Assembly (NCBI GenBank): GCA_030442055.1
Contig: JAUJEB010000001.1
Span: forward strand, 3,224,001 to 3,288,000
DNA length: 64,000 nt
Origin: Agaribacillus aureus
GTDB taxonomy: Bacteria; Bacteroidota; Bacteroidia; Cytophagales; Cyclobacteriaceae
Direction of reading: 5' to 3'
Shown: one piece after another, positions 17,445 to 25,999 of the stretch
Position numbering within the stretch: the first letter of the stretch is position 1
Layout of the letters: every line of letters begins with the position of its first letter
The notes under the pieces: model-generated
Seen by the model: only the letters and a program-made list of their open reading frames with translations
What the model was told of the DNA's origin: nothing
Databases searched by the model: none
Program-made: the position numbers and the translations under genes

Positions 17445-18980
17445 ATGAAAAATATAATTAAATACATACCTAAAATTGTTCTGATAATTGTTCTGGCATT
17501 TCTAAGTCATGCCTGCGCCGATCTGGAGGAAGATGTAAGCGGTGTACTTTCGATCGAGAACCTGAGCGGCGAAGGAGATATTACTGCCGCATTGGCGCCG
17601 ATTTATCGCGGTATGCTGGAGGCTTACCAACATCCGCATGCCGCTGGTGTACCCACTTATGGAGCCGATGACAGGACCACTTGGTGGGCTGGAAATAAAG
17701 CCCCTTTAAGGGTATTTGATCGATTTGATTATGGAAGCGGGGAAAGTTCGGATATCAACTGGCTCCCACGCGGCTGGGATGCCTACTGGAAGGTAATCTA
17801 TTATTCCAACACTCTGATTGAGGGGCTCAAAACATCTACGGCACCGGAAGACATCGTCAAAATTGCCGATGGAGAAGCAAGGTTTTTACGGGCTCTGGCT
17901 TATTTTAATCTGGTGCGTACGCATGGCAACATGCCGATTTTATTAGATGGTGATGTGCCAACAGGGGAAGAACAGCGTGCAACAGTCCTGCAAAACTACG
18001 GGCATATCGAAAGTGACTTGTTGATCGCCGAAGAAAATTTACCATCTCCCGATGCCGTGAAGTCTGTGGGGCAGGCATCTTTGGCTGCGGCAAAAACCTT
18101 ACTTGCCGATTTGTACCTTACCTGGGGCGGATGGCCGGTAAAAGACAACTCAAAACTAACCCTTGCCGCCCAAAAGGCGAAGGAGGTGATAGACCTTAAT
18201 TATTTTGAATTGATGCCCATCGATGAGTTATGGCTGCTAAGCGGGCAGAATAGCGGGGAATCCGTTTTTTCCATTCAGTTTTCGGAGGTGGAAAATTTGC
18301 AAAACGGATGGCCTGCCGGCACAAGTTTTCATGAAGCGCGGGGCTGGTCCGATATGTATCCTGAGCTTCAGTTTTTCAATGATTTTCCGGAGGGTCCCAG
18401 AAAGGATGCCACATTCTATACAGACATTCCTCAAAGAGGTGTGGCGGCAGGTAAAATTTTCACCAAAGACCCCCCGACCATACCCTGGCAACAATCACAA
18501 CGGCAGCACCCGATGTATAAAAAGTTTGCTACCTCCGAAAATCTGACCGTAGGTAATCGCACGGCAGGTTACCGGGCTTTTGAAGTCATCAGGTATGCGG
18601 AAGTATTGTTAATATATGCCGAGGCCCAGGCCAGAATCGGAGAAACACCTGAATCGATAGAAGCGCTAAACCAGGTAAAACGCAGGGCCATGGGATTGCC
18701 TTATCTGAGTCCCGATGGCGCTACAGATGTCACAACCGCAACGGTAAATGAGATCCTTGATGAAAAAGGATGGGAGCTTGCCGGCGAATACAAGCGATGG
18801 TTCGATCTGACACGATCTGAAACCCTTGAAGAAATAGCGGCAAAAAGGGATCCCAATGAAAATGTGACCTTGGTGAGACAACCTACTAAGGCCCAGTATA
18901 TCGCTCCGATACCTTTCCAGGCCATATCGACCAGTAAGCTTGTGCAAAATCCGGAAGGGTTCTCTGTTGCAGGGGAATAA
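17445..18980 (+). CDS. SusD/RagB-family surface glycan-binding lipoprotein
   Basis: I prefer the ATG at 17445 (MKNIIKYIPKIVLIIVLAFLSHAC); a TTG at 17418 would overlap susC and add nine residues ahead of the signal peptide. The lipobox is FLSHAC, giving an outer-membrane lipoprotein. The about 510-residue body shows SusD features: an N-terminal helical TPR scaffold (WDAYWKVIYYSNTLIEG; ARFLRALAYFNLVRTHG), the ADLYLTWGG segment, and the C-terminal RWFDLTR and NPYG/NPEGF-like end. It caps SusC and selects oligosaccharides. A terminator follows at 18997-19038. Confidence 0.96.
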   Translation: MKNIIKYIPKIVLIIVLAFLSHACADLEEDVSGVLSIENLSGEGDITAALAPIYRGMLEAYQHPHAAGVPTYGADDRTTWWAGNKAPLRVFDRFDYGSGESSDINWLPRGWDAYWKVIYYSNTLIEGLKTSTAPEDIVKIADGEARFLRALAYFNLVRTHGNMPILLDGDVPTGEEQRATVLQNYGHIESDLLIAEENLPSPDAVKSVGQASLAAAKTLLADLYLTWGGWPVKDNSKLTLAAQKAKEVIDLNYFELMPIDELWLLSGQNSGESVFSIQFSEVENLQNGWPAGTSFHEARGWSDMYPELQFFNDFPEGPRKDATFYTDIPQRGVAAGKIFTKDPPTIPWQQSQRQHPMYKKFATSENLTVGNRTAGYRAFEVIRYAEVLLIYAEAQARIGETPESIEALNQVKRRAMGLPYLSPDGATDVTTATVNEILDEKGWELAGEYKRWFDLTRSETLEEIAAKRDPNENVTLVRQPTKAQYIAPIPFQAISTSKLVQNPEGFSVAGE

Positions 18981-18996
18981 AATTAAAGTATGTTCA

Positions 18997-19038
18997 AATA
19001 GTCAATCGGGATTGTTAAATTCAGATTGACTATTTTTT
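18997..19038 (+). terminator. Rho-independent terminator after susD
   Basis: AATAGTCAATC pairs with GATTGACTATT over 11 bp around a 16-nt loop and is followed by TTTTTT. It separates susCD from the sulfatase genes and suggests that the sulfatases have partly independent expression or receive read-through. Confidence 0.85.
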
Positions 19039-19063
19039 AAAATTGATTACATTCAAATAATAT

Positions 19064-20563
19064 ATGACTTATATTAATCATCGACACCTTGTCATTTTTT
19101 TCTGTATACTGATATTTTCCAGCGCCTGCAAAAAAAGGCCGGTACAAAAAGACAGACCCAATCTGCTCATTATCCATACCGATGAGCACAATTTCCGCAC
19201 GCTGGGCTGTTACCGAAAAACCCTTCCCGCCGATCAGGGTTTTGTATGGGGTGAAAATATTGAAGTGGAGACACCAAATATCGATTTTATTGCCGACAAC
19301 GGCGCCTTGTGCACAAGCTATTATGCAGCCACACCTGTTTGTGCCCCTTCCAGAGCATCCCTTATGTCGGGTCGATATCCGCAAAACACCTCGGTAGTAA
19401 CCAATGACATTCCCATGGACGACAAGATCGTGACTTTTGCCGAATTACTGCGCAGACAAGGATATGAGAGTGGTTATGCCGGCAAGTGGCACCTGGACGG
19501 AACAGGCAAGCCACAGTGGGCACCGGCACGAAAATTCGGCTTTAGTGACAACAGGTATATGTTTAACCGGGGCCATTGGAAACAACTTGAAGATACAGAG
19601 CAGGGCCCCAGAGTTGCCAGCAGAGGCAGCAATGATCAACCGGATTACAGTATAAAAGGTGCTGACGAACGCAACTTCACCACTGATTTTCTCACCCGGA
19701 AAATCATCGATTTTATTACTAAAAAACGAAGCAACCCATTTTGTTTTATGGTCAGCTACCCGGACCCGCATGGACCCAACACGGTAAGAGCTCCGTATGA
19801 CACCATGTTTGATCATTTGGATTTTCAAAAGCCAAAAACTGCTTTTAAGGATACTGTAGGACTCCCGGAATGGGCCGAGGTGAGCAAAAAGACTATCAAT
19901 AGCCATCAAATGGCCCGGTACTTTGGGATGGTCAAATGCCTCGATGATAACGTCGGAAAAATACTTGATGCCCTCAGGCAAACAGATCAGCTTGAAAATA
20001 CCATTATTGTATTTACTTCCGATCATGGCGACCTTTGCGGAGAGCATGGGAAGGACAACAAAGGCAATCCTTTAGAGGCTTCGGCTAAAATCCCGTTTTT
20101 ACTTCATTATCCAGGGAAAGTCAAGGAAGGACTGATAATCAATCAGGCCCTGAGTACCGTGGACTTCCTACCGACGATATTAAGTCTTATGGACGTGCCA
20201 ACGGCTAACAAGGAGCAAGGCAGGGATGCCTCGGAATTGTTTGCCTCGGGCGCTGTTGCCCCGGAATGGAAGGATGTAATTTTTCTCAGAGGAACAGGAA
20301 GTAGGGACAACAAGCCGGATATCAACTGGCTTGCCGCTGTAACAGACCGGTATAAACTCGTTTTCTCTCCAAAAGACAAACCCTGGCTTTTTGATCTGGT
20401 TGAAGATCCACATGAATTAGAAAATCATTTTGAAAATCCAAAATATAAAAACACCATTTCGGAACTTGCCAAATCCATCATCGAATACGGAGAAAAATAT
20501 GATGATCCCAGGATTCATATGACAAAATTCAGGGAAGAACTGGAAGAAGCACTTAATCAATGA
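19064..20563 (+). CDS. Type I sulfatase lipoprotein
   Basis: A 499-residue S1-family sulfatase with a lipoprotein signal (FCILIFSSAC). The catalytic signature CAPSRASLMSG is centred on Cys93, which must be converted to formylglycine by a maturase not encoded here. Metal ligands appear in HTDEH (residues 38-42) and in TSDHGDLCGEHG near 325, and GKWHLDG near 140 supplies the conserved Lys-Trp-His motif. The enzyme hydrolyses sulfate esters from glycans in the periplasm or on the cell surface. The CxPSR core is intact. The actual sulfated sugar cannot be deduced. It follows susD after a terminator and precedes a second sulfatase by 98 bp. Confidence 0.95.
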   Translation: MTYINHRHLVIFFCILIFSSACKKRPVQKDRPNLLIIHTDEHNFRTLGCYRKTLPADQGFVWGENIEVETPNIDFIADNGALCTSYYAATPVCAPSRASLMSGRYPQNTSVVTNDIPMDDKIVTFAELLRRQGYESGYAGKWHLDGTGKPQWAPARKFGFSDNRYMFNRGHWKQLEDTEQGPRVASRGSNDQPDYSIKGADERNFTTDFLTRKIIDFITKKRSNPFCFMVSYPDPHGPNTVRAPYDTMFDHLDFQKPKTAFKDTVGLPEWAEVSKKTINSHQMARYFGMVKCLDDNVGKILDALRQTDQLENTIIVFTSDHGDLCGEHGKDNKGNPLEASAKIPFLLHYPGKVKEGLIINQALSTVDFLPTILSLMDVPTANKEQGRDASELFASGAVAPEWKDVIFLRGTGSRDNKPDINWLAAVTDRYKLVFSPKDKPWLFDLVEDPHELENHFENPKYKNTISELAKSIIEYGEKYDDPRIHMTKFREELEEALNQ

Positions 20564-20661
20564 TATTTTTAAGCGGGAATCAAATAACTTTAGGCCTCCG
20601 GTGATTTGAGAAAAATCAAAGTGGGAGGAATTAATAACTGGAAAATTATAACAACAATTAA

Positions 20662-22224
20662 ATGAATTTTATGTCAACAAAGCACCTGTACGGAAGTTTT
20701 TTTCTAATAATTTTTACTGTGGTAATGGTAGGCTGCTCTCAGCCAAATGAACCAAAAGAGGAAGCAACAAAACCTAACATCATTATTATTTACGCTGACG
20801 ATTTAGGATATGGAGATGTGGGCGCCTACGGATCTACGGAGTTGAAAACTCCCAACATTGATAAACTGGCTAACGGGGGTGTCAGATTTACGAATGGTTA
20901 CGCATCATCGGCGACATGTTCGCCAAGTCGCTACGCGTTGCTCACCGGGGTTTATCCATGGCGCAATGACCGGGCAAAGATCCTTCCGGGAACGGCGCCG
21001 CTAATCATTGACACCGCTCGAATGACAATCCCCAAGATGCTGAGAGCAGAAGGCTATCACACCGGTATTGTCGGTAAGTGGCATCTTGGACTAGGCAGCG
21101 GAAATGTAAATTGGAATGAACATATCGCTCCGGGTCCTAACGAAGTGGGCTTTGACTATGCTTATATCATGGCAGCTACCCAGGATCGTGTGCCTACGGT
21201 CTATATTGAAGACGGATTTGTCACCGGTTTGGATCCCGATGATCCGATCGAGATAAATTACCGCGAGAATTTTGATGGGGAGCCCACAGGAAAAGAAAAT
21301 CCCGAAATGCTGAAAATGAAATGGCACCATGGCCATAACAACAGCATCGTAAACGGAATACCACGGATCGGATTTATGAAGGGTGGCGAGTCGGCCAAAT
21401 GGGTTGACGAAAACATGGCAGATACATTTCTTGTCCGCGCCCAGAAATACATTATTGAACACAAGGATGAACCATTCTTTTTATATTATGCATTGCAACA
21501 ACCCCATGTTCCCAGAACCCCCCACGAGCGATTCGTAGGAAGTTCCGGTATGGGACCGAGAGGTGACGTAATTGTAGAAGCGGACTGGTGCATTGGGGAA
21601 TTGATTAAAACACTGGAAGAACAGGGCGTACTGGAGAATACACTGATCGTGTTGTCGAGCGATAACGGACCAGTGTTAAATGATGGTTACTATGATGATG
21701 CGGTCGAGAAGCTGGGAAATCATACTCCGTCAGGTCTATTGAGAGGAGGTAAATACAGTTTATTTGAAGCAGGTACGAGGGTCCCCTTTATTGCCTATTG
21801 GAAGGATAAAATTCAGCCCGCTACTTCAGATGCCATCATATCGCAGATAGACATTTTTGCCTCACTTGCCAAGCTTGTCAATAGTACCGAAAAAAGCCAG
21901 GACAGCCAGAATCTGCTGGATGTGCTGATGGGAAAGAGCCAGCAGGGTCGGGAGGAGCTGATTCTGGAAGCTACTACCAGAACAGCACTAAGAAAAGGCG
22001 ATTGGATCCTTATTCCGCCATACAAGGGGCCTGCAAAAAACAAAATGGTAAATATTGAACTGGGTAATTCGAATGAATACCAGCTGTATCACCTTTCAGA
22101 GGATATAGGCCAGCAAAATAATTTGGCGGATACTAACAGGGAAAAGCTGGAGGAAATGGTCGATACTTTCAAAAGAATAAGAGGTGACCAATACAATAAT
22201 ACCAAAGCCCTGGAGCTGAAATAG
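20662..22224 (+). CDS. Type I sulfatase (arylsulfatase-like) lipoprotein
   Basis: A 520-residue S1-family sulfatase distinct from its neighbour. The signal peptide and lipobox (VVMVGC) point to an outer-membrane or periplasmic lipoprotein. The metal site IIYADDLGYGDVG lies at residues 43-55, the formylglycine signature CSPSRYALLTG at Cys86, GKWHLG near 138, and SSDNGPVLNDG near 337. The CxPSRxxLLTG motif is complete and closer to classic arylsulfatases than the upstream enzyme is, so the pair probably removes different sulfates from the same polymer. It closes the PUL-type operon and is followed by a convergent terminator. Confidence 0.95.
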   Translation: MNFMSTKHLYGSFFLIIFTVVMVGCSQPNEPKEEATKPNIIIIYADDLGYGDVGAYGSTELKTPNIDKLANGGVRFTNGYASSATCSPSRYALLTGVYPWRNDRAKILPGTAPLIIDTARMTIPKMLRAEGYHTGIVGKWHLGLGSGNVNWNEHIAPGPNEVGFDYAYIMAATQDRVPTVYIEDGFVTGLDPDDPIEINYRENFDGEPTGKENPEMLKMKWHHGHNNSIVNGIPRIGFMKGGESAKWVDENMADTFLVRAQKYIIEHKDEPFFLYYALQQPHVPRTPHERFVGSSGMGPRGDVIVEADWCIGELIKTLEEQGVLENTLIVLSSDNGPVLNDGYYDDAVEKLGNHTPSGLLRGGKYSLFEAGTRVPFIAYWKDKIQPATSDAIISQIDIFASLAKLVNSTEKSQDSQNLLDVLMGKSQQGREELILEATTRTALRKGDWILIPPYKGPAKNKMVNIELGNSNEYQLYHLSEDIGQQNNLADTNREKLEEMVDTFKRIRGDQYNNTKALELK

Positions 22225-22243
22225 GAATTGTCGGGTGAGGTAC

Positions 22244-22285
22244 GTGGAGAAAGAATTGCCGCCAACTTCTTTCTCCGCTATTTTG
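22244..22285. terminator. Bidirectional terminator between convergent genes
   Basis: GGAGAAAGAA (22246-22255) and TTCTTTCTCC (22267-22276) form a perfect 10-bp stem with an 11-nt loop, followed by a T-containing tract. It lies in the 53-bp gap between the second sulfatase (plus) and the DoxX gene (minus) and can serve both. Confidence 0.75.
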
Positions 22286-22715
22286 ATCTAAGATAGTTTT
22301 CTAAAGAAATTTTCTCCGCCCCGGTAAATAACAAGGTAAGGCATCCAAATAACATGGCCAATGCAGGTGTCATCCCTTCAACTGTGTCATTTGCCGGGAA
22401 ATGTACAAATAACAATGCCACCAAAAAATTGATCGTAAGTAGAAAAGAAGCAATTCTTATTTTGAATCCAAACGATATAAGCATAGCCCCAATAAATTGT
22501 ACATAAACCGAAACAAGGGCACTAATTGTTGGAAAGAGAAAGTCGTTCGCTTTTAAGAAATCGGAAAACTCAATCATTCTTTCCCAACTTAGCACATTAT
22601 CTATGACCCCATAACATAGGCGGCCACCGACAAAAATTCTAAGTAAGAGAATACCAATATGTTTATTGGCACCTAAAAACTGTTCTATTTTTTGTGTATT
22701 GAACATGGATTTCAA
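22278..22715 (-). CDS. DoxX-family membrane protein
   Basis: A 145-residue integral membrane protein with four predicted helices: IGILLLRIFVGGRLCYGVI, FLFPTISALVSVYVQFIGAML, RIASFLLTINFLVALLFVH and ALAMLFGCLTLLFTGA. The GILLLRIFVG start and the third-helix pattern are typical of DoxX/DoxD-like proteins, which have been linked to quinone-dependent redox or oxidative-stress functions. No catalytic residues can be assigned. It stands alone, convergent with the sulfatase. Confidence 0.8.
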   Translation of the reverse strand: MKSMFNTQKIEQFLGANKHIGILLLRIFVGGRLCYGVIDNVLSWERMIEFSDFLKANDFLFPTISALVSVYVQFIGAMLISFGFKIRIASFLLTINFLVALLFVHFPANDTVEGMTPALAMLFGCLTLLFTGAEKISLENYLRSK

Positions 22716-22871
22716 TGTTTATATAATTAACATCCAAACCAAAATATGCTTTTCATTTGTTTGAGAGGTAAGTGCTTTAATGCCGATTTTGGATTGTCCA
22801 TAACGGCTCATGTATGATGTTGTAGCTATCTAGAAGGGGAGCTATGCCATATACACCTTGTTATCTTCTTT

Positions 22872-23612
22872 TTATTTTTCAAATATTTTCCATTTTCCTC
22901 CTACACCCCTTCTTTCTGCTGATTCTCCATAGTTAAGGTAATAAATCTCATTGAGAGTCAAGTCTTTTCTAACAAGTTCTTCTAAACAAACAAGTTTGGC
23001 ATTATTCAGGTCTGGATCTTGTTCCGAATGAAACTGCCAATCTCCGTCCTCATTATGGTAAACATATTTTATTGGTTTCCCTTCTAATACTTCCGACGTT
23101 GTAAATACTCCAAGATTGCGTTCCTCAAGAAATTTGAAATCTGTATTTCTATCGAGTAATGGTTGTTTGAATTTGAAATTCTCATTGAATCCAGACTCCC
23201 AAGGAAATATTCCTTCTCTATCCGGCCATACCATTTGAAGAGTAGGGAAATTTATTGAATTATCATTATACCATCCAGCATAACCTAAGTAATCAGGATA
23301 ATATTCTTTTTCAACCTCGACAAACTGAACCGGAAGTTCAACTAAGAAATCGGGATAATTTATTCCATCCATGAATTTAGCCCCTTTTTCAATCTCATCT
23401 TTTGCGTTGTTAATTATTGCTCCTGTTGATTCAGGGTCTAACCCAACTATTATTAACTCAGGATGATTAAATTCTTTAAAGAGACCAATTGAATATCCGA
23501 ATCTTGGATTGTACCCATCACTTTCCACGAAAGCAATATGCACTTGATGTTCCTCAATATCCTTAAGGATATTGGCTGTAATGTGTTTATCGTGTTCGTA
23601 ATGTTCGCTCAT
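22872..23612 (-). CDS. DUF4262 domain-containing protein
   Basis: A 246-residue soluble protein. The N-terminal half (HQVHIAFVESDGYNPRFGYSIGLFKEFNHPELIIVGLDPE) matches the DUF4262 pattern, with FGYSIGL and the PELIIVGL strand conserved. The C-terminal half contains LQMVWPDREGIFPWE and a second domain of unknown role. No enzyme activity is established for the family. It lies 134 bp downstream of the RloB-like gene on the same strand and might be part of that defence neighbourhood, although DUF4262 proteins also occur elsewhere. Confidence 0.8.
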   Translation of the reverse strand: MSEHYEHDKHITANILKDIEEHQVHIAFVESDGYNPRFGYSIGLFKEFNHPELIIVGLDPESTGAIINNAKDEIEKGAKFMDGINYPDFLVELPVQFVEVEKEYYPDYLGYAGWYNDNSINFPTLQMVWPDREGIFPWESGFNENFKFKQPLLDRNTDFKFLEERNLGVFTTSEVLEGKPIKYVYHNEDGDWQFHSEQDPDLNNAKLVCLEELVRKDLTLNEIYYLNYGESAERRGVGGKWKIFEK

Positions 23613-23745
23613 TTCTTAATTGAAGATAACACCCAGCTAAAATGAGTATGGGTCACAGTTGCTAGAATTACTAAAGTCTATTGTTTGTACATACTGTCAA
23701 ATACCACCCTGTTCGCATATTCATGCGAGTATTTATTATGTTCTT

Positions 23746-24357
23746 TTATCTCAAATTGTGGATGAATTTAACAAGTTCATCTATTGTCACATATGGATTC
23801 AAGTTCCAAATCTGTATTCCGGCATTAATATCTCTTTGTTTATCCCGTCTTAGCATATCAGCATTGTTTGATGCTGTGTTAAAAAGATCATCTAAAATAG
23901 GAAGTAGTCGAGTTTTTCCAGGTTCATAGTTTGAAATGAAGTTCTGTCTTAAGTACTCTTTTACATCATCTCCATTTGTAAACTGCCTTGTTGAATATTG
24001 AAAGTGAAGCAGAAACCAGAACTCTATGTTGAAGCTTGAATAAGCTATCTTAATCGAATTTGATTCTGCTTTGAAAAATGCTTTATCTCTGTTTGGTAAG
24101 TTATCATGATCGAAAACAACCCAAATATGATCGTAAGGAGCACCTTCATGTTTTGCTTTCCGCTTTCTTCTTGCTGCTTCGATTACAAGATTGAGGGGGT
24201 CATTTCTTTTAAAGTGGTCAACATCAATTTTGATTCCATGCTGTTTTTCGCGAGGTAGTTGATGCTTTATTTCCAAAAGATAATTTCTTTCAGTCTTCCC
24301 TTCGCATAAGATCAAGATTTTTAGATTAGGTCGTCTAGTATTTCTTGACCTTGCCAT
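23746..24357 (-). CDS. RloB/AbiLii-like TOPRIM-type nuclease candidate
   Basis: A 203-residue RloB-family protein. The N-terminal KILILCEGKTERNYLLEI supplies the conserved TOPRIM-like glutamate, and VVFDHDNLP near residue 86 supplies the acidic DxD pair; FNIEFWFLLHF is the characteristic RloB core. TOPRIM domains of this type cleave or nick nucleic acids in phage-defence systems (OLD-type systems, PARIS AriB, AbiLii), but the activity here is inferred. Its start lies one base after the stop of the ATPase gene, so the two are almost certainly co-translated. Confidence 0.88.
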   Translation of the reverse strand: MARSRNTRRPNLKILILCEGKTERNYLLEIKHQLPREKQHGIKIDVDHFKRNDPLNLVIEAARRKRKAKHEGAPYDHIWVVFDHDNLPNRDKAFFKAESNSIKIAYSSFNIEFWFLLHFQYSTRQFTNGDDVKEYLRQNFISNYEPGKTRLLPILDDLFNTASNNADMLRRDKQRDINAGIQIWNLNPYVTIDELVKFIHNLR

Positions 24358-24358
24358 T

Positions 24359-25630
24359 TCAAAATGTCATTTCCAATTCATTAATTATTGGAGTTGCTCC
24401 GAACTTCCCACTGTCATACCATTTATCGTAGGGGACATTGGAGCGTACACCACTTATATCAGCCATGCTAAATAAGTCACTCTCTCCCTTTTCATTTTTC
24501 TCAACAAACCAAATTTGATCTCGTCTGAAAATATCGCCGTCAAGTTGTGACATGTCATGAGTTGCAAATATTAATTGCGCATTTTTGTCATTCAGTTCAG
24601 GGTTATGAAATAGTCTAATGAGTGATTTTGTAACGTGTGGATGAAGGTTTTTTTCAAATTCGTCAACAATTAGAATACTTCCATCTTCCAAGGCATCAAG
24701 AATAATTCCAGCTGATACGAGGAGGTTTTGGGTGCCAGTTGATTCCATTCTAATATCAAAATTAGTTTCTCCAATTACTTGATCATTCTCATAGATATCA
24801 TGAATAGTTTTAATTTTGTATTTGTAATCTTCCTTGATTTTCTGAGCTAGAGAATCTGGAAATTCATCGGGCAAAGGGTTTTCGTTCCAGTCCACAAGTT
24901 CCGATTGAACTTTTTTTATTCCGGTATCAAAAGCACAGATGATTCTATTGAACTTCCGGTTGAAATCTATGTCGTTCGGATCTGCCAACCTTTCTGCATA
25001 AAGCTGTTGATATTTGTTCTCTCGAAAGCCCTCAAAAAAAGGAAATGATGAGAGTTTGTCCTGAAAGAATTCAAATACAGGTATAAGGATTTCTACATTA
25101 TCTAATACAGCTTTGGATAGGAAAAGTTGATTAGAAAGCAATTTCTTCTCAATACTTTTCCGCTCGCCCTTATAATATTCGCCGAATGAGATAGGGGCCT
25201 TATTAATCCGTGAATAAATGATGGATGGTTGCTTTTTAGGTCGGAAGATCAGCTCCTCGCGAGTAATTTCTTTACTTGTGTACTCTAAGTACAAGGTATA
25301 CAAAATGTCTTCAATATAGAATTCAAGTTCAAATTTCACTGAACTGTTCTTTGAGGCTGCATCCAATAAATAAGGTTCATAAGGGCCTATTTCTTGATTA
25401 GGTGTGAAGTTTGCACTTCGAAGAACAAGAAAGTCAATTGCGGTAAAAGCCATTAGAAGATTACTCTTACCAGAAGCATTTGGCCCATAAACAACTGATG
25501 ATTTAAGGAGCTTTTTACTGTTTATTTCAACCAGGTTGTTATAGTGCTCCTTAAATGATGTTGCCTCAAGGGAAAATTCAATTCGATTCTTAATAGATCT
25601 GAAGTTCTCAATCGCAATTCTTGATAGCAT
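24359..25630 (-). CDS. AAA-family ATPase (RloA/AbiLi-like) paired with RloB
   Basis: A 423-residue SMC/ABC-like ATPase. Walker A is VVYGPNASGKSNLLMAF (about residues 46-62); the Walker B region is GSILIVDEFEKNLHPH near 318, followed by the switch LIFATHDMSQL near 355. The opening MLSRIAIENFRSIKNRIEFSLE is characteristic of AAA_15/OLD-like ATPases. In AbiL and related modules the ATPase senses infection and licenses the TOPRIM partner. Both catalytic parts look intact. The gene is first in the operon, and stump B, a decayed recombinase end, lies 160 bp upstream, suggesting arrival on a mobile element. Confidence 0.9.
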   Translation of the reverse strand: MLSRIAIENFRSIKNRIEFSLEATSFKEHYNNLVEINSKKLLKSSVVYGPNASGKSNLLMAFTAIDFLVLRSANFTPNQEIGPYEPYLLDAASKNSSVKFELEFYIEDILYTLYLEYTSKEITREELIFRPKKQPSIIYSRINKAPISFGEYYKGERKSIEKKLLSNQLFLSKAVLDNVEILIPVFEFFQDKLSSFPFFEGFRENKYQQLYAERLADPNDIDFNRKFNRIICAFDTGIKKVQSELVDWNENPLPDEFPDSLAQKIKEDYKYKIKTIHDIYENDQVIGETNFDIRMESTGTQNLLVSAGIILDALEDGSILIVDEFEKNLHPHVTKSLIRLFHNPELNDKNAQLIFATHDMSQLDGDIFRRDQIWFVEKNEKGESDLFSMADISGVRSNVPYDKWYDSGKFGATPIINELEMTF

Positions 25631-25999
25631 TTCCTTTTCATTATCTGTTTTTCATGTCAATAACGTAAAAAAAATACAAATAGTTGCCTAATTCAGCATG
25701 ATTATTTTTTTAATTTTCGTAGGAGGGGAATTGAACATAACATCCGGCCAAACACCATTTGTGTTGCTTATATTTATTTTTCCAAAACCTTAATCTAAGG
25801 GATTTTTAGTAAAATTAATATCCATATTGGCAACATGCCTCCAGCTTTACCAACTTCAGCAAGAATTTATTCTGACTTCTACAATAGTAGGAGGCCGACC
25901 TGTAGGAAGGGATTATATTGACTAATGCCTAATACTATTTACTCTCTCGATTTTTGGCATTTATTAGATAGCAACTGCCAAATCTATCGCTAAATGACT
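25631..25999. other. Intergenic region carrying stump B
   Basis: This 369-bp AT-rich region contains the promoter of the ATPase-RloB operon and the decayed recombinase end at 25790-25850. An AACAC/GTGTT hairpin lies at about 25751-25766, on the ATPase side of the stump. Nothing else is recognisable. Confidence 0.5.
25790..25850 (-). pseudogene. Decayed tyrosine-recombinase 3' end (stump B)
   Basis: The last 48 bp (25790-25837) read on the minus strand as HVANMDIN then FTKNPLD and TAA, the same tail as in stumps C and D. An in-frame stop interrupts the frame four codons upstream of HVAN. The alignment to the other stumps is gapless. It lies directly upstream of the AbiL-like operon. Confidence 0.55.
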
